A stretch of DNA of 40,312 nt from a virus, in the IMG/VR virus record IMGVR_UViG_3300025141_000247, positions 1 to 40,312 of that record. One strand, given 5' to 3'. The translations under genes were made by a program, and so were the position numbers. This document shows, one piece after another, positions 9,554 to 16,986 of the stretch (position 1 is the first letter of the stretch; the number at the start of each line of letters is the position of its first letter). Under the pieces are notes generated by a model. That model was not told where the DNA came from and ran no database searches. It saw only the letters and a list, made by a program, of their open reading frames with translations.

Positions 9554-12500
9554 ATGAAATTTGCTCACATAGCAGATACACATATTCGTAATTTGAAATA
9601 TCATAAAGAATACCGTGAAGTCTTTTTACAGCTTTATAAAAAGCTCGAACAAGAAAAACCAGATTATATCATTCATTGTGGAGATATAGCACATACAAAG
9701 ACTCAAATAAGTCCTGAGTTTATAGACATGTGCTCAGGTTTCTTTAAGAATTTGGCAGACATTGCACCGACTTATATAATTCTTGGTAATCATGATGGTA
9801 ATTTAAGAAATTCAAGTCGCCAAGATGCACTTTCACCAATAGTTAACGCGCTAAATCATCCAGCATTATGCTTACTTAAAGAGTCTGGAGAGGAAATTTT
9901 AGATGACAATTATACCATCAATATTTTATCAGTTTTTGATAGAGAAAATTGGCAACCTCCCACCGACACAAACAGAATTAATATTGCTTTGTATCACGGC
10001 TCTATTAGTGGAGTAAAAACCGATACTGGCTGGACAATGGACCACGGCGAAGATGATATTAACATTTTTAATAATTTTGACTATGGTTTTCTTGGTGATA
10101 TACACAAAACCAATCAAGCCCTCGACAAAGCGGGAAAAATTCGTTATCCGGGCTCCACGGTACAACAGAACCACGGGGAAACAAACGACAAGGGTTTTCT
10201 GATTTGGAATATTGAGAGTAAAGACTCATTTACTTGTGCACACCATACTTTGTTAAATCCTAAACCTTTTGTCACGATCAAACTAACCCCCAAGGGAAGG
10301 CTTCCTAATAAGCTCAAAGTGCAAAAAAGCGCTAGATTGCGTCTTATTTCTGAGAATAACTTGCCTTTGGATGTAGTGCGTCGAGCTATTGACGTTGCTA
10401 AGGTGCGTTTTGAGCCAGAGGTGGTAACGTACCTGAGCAGATCTGCAGGTGATCGCGGCAATGTAGAGGAACTAACCACTAATCTGATTCAGGAGGACTT
10501 GCGAGATGTTGCAGTTCAAGAAGAGTTTATTGAAGAATACTTGAGTGATTATCAGCCATCTGACAAGACTTTAAAAAATATTTTTGAGATGAACAAGAAG
10601 TATAACTCTCTTGTTGAAAAAGAAGAAGAAATTAGAAGGAATATTAACTGGAGGTTAAAAAAGCTAGAGTGGGATAATCTCTTTAATTACGGAGAATCAA
10701 ACTCAATCGGGTTTATAAACCTAAGTGGAGTTGTAGGTATCTTGGGCAAAAATTTCTCTGGTAAGTCTAGTATTATCGATAGTTTGTTATATACGATGTT
10801 TAACACAACATCCAAGAATAATAGAAAGAATCTAAATCTAATTAACCAAAATGAAGATGAATGTCGTGGCTATGTTGAGATAGACATTGGTACAAAAACA
10901 TACAAGATTGAGCGTGTTAGCAAAAAATATAATAAGAAAGTAAAAGGCAAGGTGACAGAAGAAGCCAAGACTGATGTTGAGTTCTTCGTTCACGATAGCG
11001 CCAGCGGAATAGAAACTTCTTTAAACGGTATCACTAGAATAGAAACAGACAAGAACATTCGTAAAATTTTTGGTACTATTGACGATTTTTTGACAACATC
11101 TATGGCTAGTCAGCTAGATTCCCTCTCGTACCTTAACGAGGGTTCCACGAGGAGAAAGGAGATTCTTGCTAAGTTTCTAGATTTAGAGATTTTTGATCAA
11201 AAATTTAAGTTAGTGAAGGAAGATTCTTCTGACTTGAAAGGGGCAATAAAAAAATTATCTGATCGAGACTATGATTTAGAAATTAAAGACTCAAACGCAG
11301 AACTTGCACGCGTCGAGACAGAGCTGATGTTCAAACAAAGAAGACAAGAAGAGTCTAAAACCGAAATGCAACGAGCCCAGCAAAAACTGCACGAAGCAGA
11401 GCAACAACTAAATTCTATTCCAGAAGAAGTTATTGATATAGGCCAAGTAATTAAAAAGATTAAAAAACTCAAGCAGGAAACTTCAATTATCGAAGTTAAT
11501 ATTGAGAAAAAGCAAGAGGTGTTAAACAGTGAAGAGGCATTTTTACAGAAGATTGAAAACTTCATCGATGGTTTTAATATTGAAGACATTAATGATCAAA
11601 AACAAACTGCAGATGAATATAAACAAAGGCTTGAACGAATTGAGGCAGATATTGAAACCTTTGAAATGCAAAAAGAAACCATAAATAATAAGATTGATTT
11701 ACTTAAAAAAGTTCCATGCACATTTAAATTGAGAGATAAGTGTCATTTTGTTGCTGACGCCAGGGTTGCAATAGACGACGTTAATCGAGTTAAAATTGGC
11801 ATGAACCAGCTAACTTTGAACAAGAAAACGGTCGCTAAGAAATTGGAAGAACTGAACCCTGCAAAACTTAACGAATATACTGAAAAATTCTATATGATTC
11901 AGGATAAAAAGATATCAAAAAGCTCTCAAATATCCGGCCTTAAACTACAGATAGAGAGAGATAAAATTCGCTTAATGCAGGTTAAAAATATACTAGAAAG
12001 CTTTAAAGAAAAAGAACAGCTTTATGAGCAAAACAAAGAAGCGATTGAGAATTTAGATGTTCTAGCGCTCAAAAAAGAAGGCCTGCAAGAGAAGATCGAC
12101 TCTCTGGAAATCAAAGATCAAGATTTTAAGCAAGAATTAATGGAGCTTTACAGGTCTGTCGGCCGCTTAGAACAAAAGAACAAAGAATTAATTAGCCAGA
12201 AGCAAGATTTTTGTAATTTACAAGAAGAATTTACGGCAGCAGATCTTTTCATGCGATGCATGCACCCAAATGGTATTTCTTATGACATTATAAAAAAACG
12301 ATTGCCGGTTATTAATGATGAGATCTCCAAAATTTTAACAAACATCGTTGATTTTGAGGTGTTTTTTGAGAATGACGAAAAGAAGCTCGATATTTTGCTT
12401 AAACACCCCAGGCACGACGCGCGTCCTATTGAAATGGGCTCCGGAGCAGAGAAGACAATCACTGCCATGGCTATACGCTTGGCTCTTCTGAATGTTTCCA

Positions 12501-12709
12501 CCCTTCCAAAGGGTGACATCTTTATTCTTGACGAGCCTGGCACTGCCCTGGACGCTGAAAACATGGAGGGTTTCATTCGTATACTTGATATGATTAAATC
12601 TCAGTTTAAAACTGTAATGTTGATCTCCCATTTGGATTCATTAAAAGACATTGTCGACCAACAAATTTTAATTGAGAAAAATGAAGGTAGGGCATATGTA
12701 AATGAGTGA
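9554..12709 (+). CDS. Fused Mre11-Rad50-type recombination nuclease (gp47-gp46 in one chain)
   Basis: A 1051-residue protein joining two proteins that are separate in T4. Residues 1-330 are an SbcD/Mre11-like nuclease with intact metal motifs: ADTHI, CGDIAH, LGNHDG, LYHGS and GDIHK. From about residue 370 it is an SbcC/Rad50-like ATPase: Walker A GKNFSGKSS near 398, long coiled coils of roughly 550-900, an ABC signature GSGAEK near 962, and Walker B IFILDEPG near 985-992 followed by the D-loop TALD. The hook has Cys-x7-Cys (CTFKLRDKC, about 722-730) instead of CxxC. The complex resects DNA ends for recombination and helps degrade host DNA. No internal stop or likely internal start separates the halves. 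Confidence 0.9.
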   Translation: MKFAHIADTHIRNLKYHKEYREVFLQLYKKLEQEKPDYIIHCGDIAHTKTQISPEFIDMCSGFFKNLADIAPTYIILGNHDGNLRNSSRQDALSPIVNALNHPALCLLKESGEEILDDNYTINILSVFDRENWQPPTDTNRINIALYHGSISGVKTDTGWTMDHGEDDINIFNNFDYGFLGDIHKTNQALDKAGKIRYPGSTVQQNHGETNDKGFLIWNIESKDSFTCAHHTLLNPKPFVTIKLTPKGRLPNKLKVQKSARLRLISENNLPLDVVRRAIDVAKVRFEPEVVTYLSRSAGDRGNVEELTTNLIQEDLRDVAVQEEFIEEYLSDYQPSDKTLKNIFEMNKKYNSLVEKEEEIRRNINWRLKKLEWDNLFNYGESNSIGFINLSGVVGILGKNFSGKSSIIDSLLYTMFNTTSKNNRKNLNLINQNEDECRGYVEIDIGTKTYKIERVSKKYNKKVKGKVTEEAKTDVEFFVHDSASGIETSLNGITRIETDKNIRKIFGTIDDFLTTSMASQLDSLSYLNEGSTRRKEILAKFLDLEIFDQKFKLVKEDSSDLKGAIKKLSDRDYDLEIKDSNAELARVETELMFKQRRQEESKTEMQRAQQKLHEAEQQLNSIPEEVIDIGQVIKKIKKLKQETSIIEVNIEKKQEVLNSEEAFLQKIENFIDGFNIEDINDQKQTADEYKQRLERIEADIETFEMQKETINNKIDLLKKVPCTFKLRDKCHFVADARVAIDDVNRVKIGMNQLTLNKKTVAKKLEELNPAKLNEYTEKFYMIQDKKISKSSQISGLKLQIERDKIRLMQVKNILESFKEKEQLYEQNKEAIENLDVLALKKEGLQEKIDSLEIKDQDFKQELMELYRSVGRLEQKNKELISQKQDFCNLQEEFTAADLFMRCMHPNGISYDIIKKRLPVINDEISKILTNIVDFEVFFENDEKKLDILLKHPRHDARPIEMGSGAEKTITAMAIRLALLNVSTLPKGDIFILDEPGTALDAENMEGFIRILDMIKSQFKTVMLISHLDSLKDIVDQQILIEKNEGRAYVNE

Positions 12710-12718
12710 ACTATTTAT
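12710..12718 (+). promoter_or_regulatory. ACTATTTAT box, copy 2 (possible late promoter)
   Basis: Exact ACTATTTAT overlapping the end of the recombination gene and followed by TATAATAGGAGG. Its end lies 17 bases before the ATG of the small membrane protein, the same spacing as copy 1. It would separate the replication genes from a lysis and packaging transcription unit. Confidence 0.45.
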
Positions 12719-12735
12719 TATAATAGGAGGCTTTA

Positions 12736-12933
12736 ATGATGGCAAGAGTAACAGCATGGTTAGACAAACATTTAAATCGATTTATATCCCGTAAATTTTT
12801 AGCATGGGTCACAGCAACTTGGCTGGTTGCAACTAGTTCTTTAACAAGCGAGGACTGGGTGGCAGTCACTTTGTGCTATATTGGTTCAGAAGCGTTAGTT
12901 GATATTGCAGCGAGGTGGAAACATGGGAACTAA
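12736..12933 (+). CDS. Small membrane protein, holin candidate
   Basis: A 65-residue protein with a strong ribosome binding site (AGGAGG). There are tandem ATG codons at 12736 and 12739. A short amphipathic basic N terminus is followed by two hydrophobic stretches, about residues 20-35 (FLAWVTATWLVATSS) and 41-58 (WVAVTLCYIGSEALVDIA), then a basic tail. Size and topology fit a small phage holin or a holin-like membrane protein, which would time lysis by permeabilising the inner membrane. Neighbouring genes encode other membrane and coiled-coil proteins. No sequence motif proves the function, and no endolysin lies beside it. Confidence 0.5.
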   Translation: MMARVTAWLDKHLNRFISRKFLAWVTATWLVATSSLTSEDWVAVTLCYIGSEALVDIAARWKHGN

Positions 12934-13600
12934 AATGAAGCTGCTGTTTGAAGGTTGGCGAAAATATATTAACGAAGCAGAAGAAAGCCCAGAAGAGATT
13001 CTCCGGCACCGCTTCGACCAGGAGGCGTACGATCAGGCTCCTAAAGAACAATGGGCTGTCGATTCTGAGAAAGCAGAAGAATTAATTGAAAAATATAGCC
13101 TTAACTCTGGTCAAAGTTCTCAGCATCGCTGGGGCCGAGGCCTGCCTATAGTAGATTATGATATTGATGCGGAGGGAGGTGAACTACATTTTAATGCGAC
13201 AATACAAATTCAACCACCAGCCATGACCCAAAGGAGCTTCGGAGAGGAGGTCGACCTGGAAAAGAGAGTCCATCAAGTTCTTGAAAGCACTGGTCTTGGC
13301 AAGACCCAGGGCCTCAAGCGGGTTAATATTATGACGGAGCCCTATAGTTCAATACAAATAGAATATTGGCCAGAAACACCCGGTATTGAAAATCTTGAAC
13401 CGTTTCTAAAGCATATTACTGAGATAGCTGCTCGGTTCCAGGAACTAAGAATAACCGATCAGTTGTATAAGCAGCAAGAATTGCCTTTACAAACAGATCC
13501 AAAAAAAGAATTTCGTGACCGCATACGTCGTCTGGGCTCCGGACAAGGGCGGTCACCGTATGCAGACGAAGATCTAGCAAGAGCCAAAGGTGAATTGTAA
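12923..13600 (+). CDS. Unknown protein, 225 aa
   Basis: I choose the ATG at 12923, inside the end of the previous gene and just after GAGGTGG, rather than the TTG at 12899. The protein begins with a short basic helix (KMKLLFEGWRKYINEAEE), an N-terminal pattern I have the impression recurs in marine T4-like phage proteins. The rest is soluble and charged, with no catalytic or metal motif that I recognise. The 11-base overlap with the holin-like gene suggests translational coupling. Function unknown; it sits in the probable lysis or pre-packaging cluster. Confidence 0.6.
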   Translation: MGTKMKLLFEGWRKYINEAEESPEEILRHRFDQEAYDQAPKEQWAVDSEKAEELIEKYSLNSGQSSQHRWGRGLPIVDYDIDAEGGELHFNATIQIQPPAMTQRSFGEEVDLEKRVHQVLESTGLGKTQGLKRVNIMTEPYSSIQIEYWPETPGIENLEPFLKHITEIAARFQELRITDQLYKQQELPLQTDPKKEFRDRIRRLGSGQGRSPYADEDLARAKGEL

Positions 13601-13615
13601 AAAAGGTCTTGAACA

Positions 13616-14020
13616 ATGTTTACTAAAGTTTTCTGGAAAAAAGTATGGACATGGCTTAAACATTATTGGTATTGGCCTGTTATAATAGTATTATTAATAT
13701 TTTCAATAGGTGCTGGAGCAAGTTCAAGAAAAAAAATATTTGGCTTACTTGATAAACAGAAGGAAAACTATGAAAAAGAAATACAAATTATTAAAGAAAC
13801 AACTGAAGAATCCGATAAGAAAAAAACTGAGATCTTCACGGAACACATCAAAGAAATAGAGAAGATAGAAGAAGAACACGATGTTAAGGTAGAAGAACTC
13901 GAAGAAGAAAAACAAAAAGAGCTTGTTGCTACGATTGAAGAAAACAAAGATAGTCCAGACAAGCTAGCAGAGGAGATAGCTAGAATTCTTAGCGCGGAAT
14001 TTCTTAAAAAAAACAGGTAA
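13616..14020 (+). CDS. Membrane-anchored coiled-coil protein, spanin-like candidate
   Basis: A 134-residue protein. Residues 1-16 are basic and Trp-rich, 18-36 form one transmembrane helix (WYWPVIIVLLIFSIGAGA), and most of the rest is a Glu/Lys-rich coiled coil. One N-terminal membrane anchor plus a long periplasmic coiled coil is the layout of inner-membrane spanins (Rz type), which help rupture the outer membrane at lysis. It is next to a signal-peptide protein that could be its partner and close to a holin candidate. Spanins diverge so strongly that this assignment rests on topology and position. A general structural membrane protein is the alternative. Confidence 0.5.
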   Translation: MFTKVFWKKVWTWLKHYWYWPVIIVLLIFSIGAGASSRKKIFGLLDKQKENYEKEIQIIKETTEESDKKKTEIFTEHIKEIEKIEEEHDVKVEELEEEKQKELVATIEENKDSPDKLAEEIARILSAEFLKKNR

Positions 14021-14023
14021 TAT

Positions 14024-14482
14024 ATGTTTAAAAAAATATTAGCATGCTTTATATCGGCTTTAATTATTCTGGTTCCACTCGAAGCAAACGCAGAAGAACT
14101 TGAAGGCAAAGTTACTTCTATTTCGTTGAATGAAGAGGCGCCTTATGCTGGTGTTTTACTGGATCCAATCGCCGCATCGAAAATGATTGTAGATCAAAGA
14201 TATTTAAGATCAGAAATAGAGCTTGAGCTGAGAAAAGAGTTCCAACAAGAATTAGCGAACAAGAGGTTGGCTTTTGATCTTCTTAAAGTAGAGCACGACT
14301 CCCTACAGAAGATTCATAAAGAAATCACCTTGCTAAGAGATCAACAGATTAATGATTTAAACTTGCTTTTAAAAGAAGAGATGGGGAACGATTATGCTGA
14401 GTGGTGGGTTCTCGGCGGTGTTGCTATCGGTATTATTTTATCTGTTGCAGCGTTTTACGCTAGCGTTGAAGTTGCGAAATGA
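14024..14482 (+). CDS. Exported protein with coiled coil and C-terminal membrane anchor
   Basis: A 152-residue protein. It has a classical signal peptide: FKK, a hydrophobic core to about residue 20, and a likely ANA/EE cleavage near residue 24. A helical, charged middle (about 60-118) is followed by a C-terminal transmembrane helix near 128-147 (WVLGGVAIGIILSVAAFYA). The cysteine at position 8 is too close to the N terminus to be a lipobox. It therefore spans the periplasm with its C-terminal end in the inner membrane. It follows the coiled-coil membrane protein by 3 bases, and the two may act together in lysis. The role is inferred from topology, and I do not recognise the family by name. 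Confidence 0.55.
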   Translation: MFKKILACFISALIILVPLEANAEELEGKVTSISLNEEAPYAGVLLDPIAASKMIVDQRYLRSEIELELRKEFQQELANKRLAFDLLKVEHDSLQKIHKEITLLRDQQINDLNLLLKEEMGNDYAEWWVLGGVAIGIILSVAAFYASVEVAK

Positions 14483-14874
14483 AAAAAAGGGACTTGAATT
14501 ATATTGCTGGTTTAGAAAAGGCGATTAAAAAGAAATATGGCGAAGAAGCAATACAAAACCCTGCTTCGCTCTGGGGCCCAAAAAAAGAAAAATCGTACCT
14601 TGAACAACTAAATATATTTGTTGAAAAACAGAAAGAACGCGAAGCCTACACGGAACCAGAAAATGTTAACGGTGTTTTAATAACAAAAAAACTACTTAAT
14701 AAAGAGAGAAAAATTAATTGTTCAGTGTGTTATAACGTAGTGAGAAAAATAAATGATGAAATTTATATATTAAAGTTTGATTGCTGTGAAAAATGTTATA
14801 TACAGTATATAGAAGCCCGCGAAGAGCGCTGGTTAAAAGGATGGAGACCAGAAAATGTCACAAAAAGTATTTGA
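14479..14874 (+). CDS. Small zinc-ribbon protein, function unknown
   Basis: A 131-residue protein whose ATG overlaps the previous stop (ATGA), so it is translationally coupled. The N-terminal half is basic and helical; the C-terminal half holds two cysteine pairs, CSVC at about residues 81-84 and CCEKC at about 102-106, enough for a zinc ribbon. It lies two genes before the large terminase. The T4 small terminase gp16 precedes gp17, but gp16 has no zinc ribbon, so this is at best a loose positional candidate for a packaging accessory factor. Confidence 0.55.
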   Translation: MKKRDLNYIAGLEKAIKKKYGEEAIQNPASLWGPKKEKSYLEQLNIFVEKQKEREAYTEPENVNGVLITKKLLNKERKINCSVCYNVVRKINDEIYILKFDCCEKCYIQYIEAREERWLKGWRPENVTKSI

Positions 14875-15400
14875 AATTATTAGAGGGATATCACAGGCCG
14901 CGGCCGATATCGGATATGACGGCGCCTTAACAGAAGATGGAAAACCATATGACTTTGGAATGAAAAGACAGCAGGGTCATCCGGTTTACAGCTCCAGGGT
15001 AATGGATGGTTTTAATATTGGTATTTCTGGAAAAACTTTAATACTATCTTACCATACAGACCTTAAATTAAAAGAAGTTTATGCACAAAACTTAGAATCT
15101 GAAATTGCCGGCATGATGAAAAAAATTATTAGTGAATTGAAGAAACGCTACAAAGCCAATGAAGGCACGGCGCTTACTTTAAAAAAGAAAGGTGATATCG
15201 ATGTTAGGGTTGAGTCATCAAGCAGAGTGCGTGTTTGGGCCACAGCCAAATGTATATACGAGATTGGCAAAATGGGAGAGACCAAGGATATTCTTGATGA
15301 AGGTCCGCCTGATTTAGAAGGAAATTTTAAAAAATTTCTGGACCAAGGAGGTTTAGGCAGTCGGCCTAAAAATTCTGCTCATAAAACAAAAAAAGCATAA
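14855..15400 (+). CDS. Unknown protein immediately before the large terminase
   Basis: A 181-residue protein overlapping the previous gene by 20 bases and sharing one base with the terminase start (TAATG), a tightly coupled arrangement. It has a soluble mixed alpha/beta appearance: a beta-rich core (MDGFNIGISGKTLILSYHTD) then a Lys-rich helix and a basic tail. In T4 the gene directly before the large terminase is the small terminase gp16. Position therefore makes this a candidate packaging regulator, but I see no coiled-coil or helix-turn-helix signature typical of small terminases. Function unknown. Confidence 0.6.
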   Translation: MSQKVFEIIRGISQAAADIGYDGALTEDGKPYDFGMKRQQGHPVYSSRVMDGFNIGISGKTLILSYHTDLKLKEVYAQNLESEIAGMMKKIISELKKRYKANEGTALTLKKKGDIDVRVESSSRVRVWATAKCIYEIGKMGETKDILDEGPPDLEGNFKKFLDQGGLGSRPKNSAHKTKKA

Positions 15401-16983
15401 TGTCCTTCCATCTTACCAAAGACCAGATCTTAAAAGAGGTCATTGCTTCTGGTAAAGATCCAACTTATTTTATAAATAATTATGCTAAAATTTCTCATCC
15501 TATGAAGGGACTAATTCCTTTTAAAACATATGAGTTTCAGACGGACTTAATACATAGTTTCAATGATCATAGGTTTAACGTAATACTAAAAGCTAGGCAG
15601 CTCGGCATCTCAACTATAACAGCAGCCTATGTTGCTTGGATGATGTTGTTTCATAGAGACAAAAATGTTCTTGTCATAGCTACTAAGTTCGGAACTGCAG
15701 CCAACTTAGTTAAAAAGGTCAAGGCGATACACAGGCATTTGCCTTCTTGGATGAAAATAGCAGAAATATCAATAGACAATAGGACTTCTTTTGAGCTTTC
15801 GAATGGTTCACAAATAAAGGCGTCTTCCACAAGCTCAGACGCCGGCCGCTCCGAGGCCTTGTCTCTCTTAGTTATTGATGAGGCAGCCCACGTCGATGGC
15901 TTAGACGATCTGTGGACCGGCCTATATCCCACTCTCTCCACTGGCGGCCGCTGCATTGCCCTGTCGACACCAAATGGTGTGGGTAATTGGTTCCACCAAA
16001 CATGTGTAGATGCAGAGGTTGAAAATAATGATTTCTATCTAACAAAACTGCAGTGGGATAGACACCCAGACCGTGATCAAGAGTGGTTTGAAAAAGAAAC
16101 AAAAAATATGTCTCGTAGACAAATTGCTCAGGAATTGGAGTGTAACTTTAACATGTCTGGAGAAACAGTTTTCCATCCGGAGGACATGGAGGCCTTGCAG
16201 GCTAACTTGTGTGAGCCAAAATATAAAACCGGCTTTGATAGAAATTTGTGGATTTGGGAAGAGTACAGACCTGAAAATACTTATTTTATCACAGCTGACG
16301 TAGCGCGCGGAGACGGCCAAGATTATTCCACTTTTTTGATATTTAAAATCGAAACCAACGAAATAGTGGCAGAATATCAAGGCAAGGCCACTGTGGACCT
16401 ATTTTCAAATATTTTATTTCAAACTGGTATAGAATACGGAAGTTCTTTAATTATCGTGGAAAACAATTCTGTTGGATGGGCTGTATTGAATAAGCTTGAA
16501 GAGGCAGGATATTCTAACATTTATTATTCTAGAAAATCTACTCATGAGCAAGTCGACTCTTACTTGGCTGAGTCTTCAGGGGTCGTCCCAGGATTTTCTA
16601 CGACCATGAAAACAAGGCCGCTAATTGTTGCTAAAATGGAGGAGTTTGTTAGAAATAAACTAATTAATATAAAGTCTAAACGCTTGTTTAACGAAATGAA
16701 AACATTTATTTGGCATAACGGAAAAGCGCAAGCTATGAAAAAACATAACGATGATTTAATTATAGCCTGCTCTATAGCATGCTGGATTAGAGATACAGTA
16801 TATGCAACAAACCAGAGATCAATGCAGTATAATAAAGCTTTTCTGTCTTCGATGTCATCAACAAATAAACTATTAAACACTTCAATACCTGGTATGATAT
16901 CATATGAAAAACTACAAAGAGATCAAAAATTAGAAAAGGACTTAAGCCAGCATGAAGAGTTTTTGTGGCTGCTAAAAGGATAA
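15400..16983 (+). CDS. 17: Terminase large subunit, gp17-like
   Basis: A 527-residue packaging motor. The N-terminal ATPase has a deviant Walker A, KARQLGIST at residues 64-72, Walker B LLVIDEAAH with Asp150 and Glu151, and the coupling motif ALSTPNG near 177-183. The C-terminal RNase H-like nuclease has Asp300 (ITADVARGD), Glu354 (IIVENN) and Asp451/Asp452 (HNDDLI). It pumps DNA through the portal into the prohead and cuts concatemers. Size is somewhat below T4 gp17 (610). It precedes the portal gene by 3 bases. The P-loop lysine is not at the usual place; Lys64 may serve instead, as in other terminases with deviant Walker A motifs. Confidence 0.95.
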   Translation: MSFHLTKDQILKEVIASGKDPTYFINNYAKISHPMKGLIPFKTYEFQTDLIHSFNDHRFNVILKARQLGISTITAAYVAWMMLFHRDKNVLVIATKFGTAANLVKKVKAIHRHLPSWMKIAEISIDNRTSFELSNGSQIKASSTSSDAGRSEALSLLVIDEAAHVDGLDDLWTGLYPTLSTGGRCIALSTPNGVGNWFHQTCVDAEVENNDFYLTKLQWDRHPDRDQEWFEKETKNMSRRQIAQELECNFNMSGETVFHPEDMEALQANLCEPKYKTGFDRNLWIWEEYRPENTYFITADVARGDGQDYSTFLIFKIETNEIVAEYQGKATVDLFSNILFQTGIEYGSSLIIVENNSVGWAVLNKLEEAGYSNIYYSRKSTHEQVDSYLAESSGVVPGFSTTMKTRPLIVAKMEEFVRNKLINIKSKRLFNEMKTFIWHNGKAQAMKKHNDDLIIACSIACWIRDTVYATNQRSMQYNKAFLSSMSSTNKLLNTSIPGMISYEKLQRDQKLEKDLSQHEEFLWLLKG

Positions 16984-16986
16984 TAT

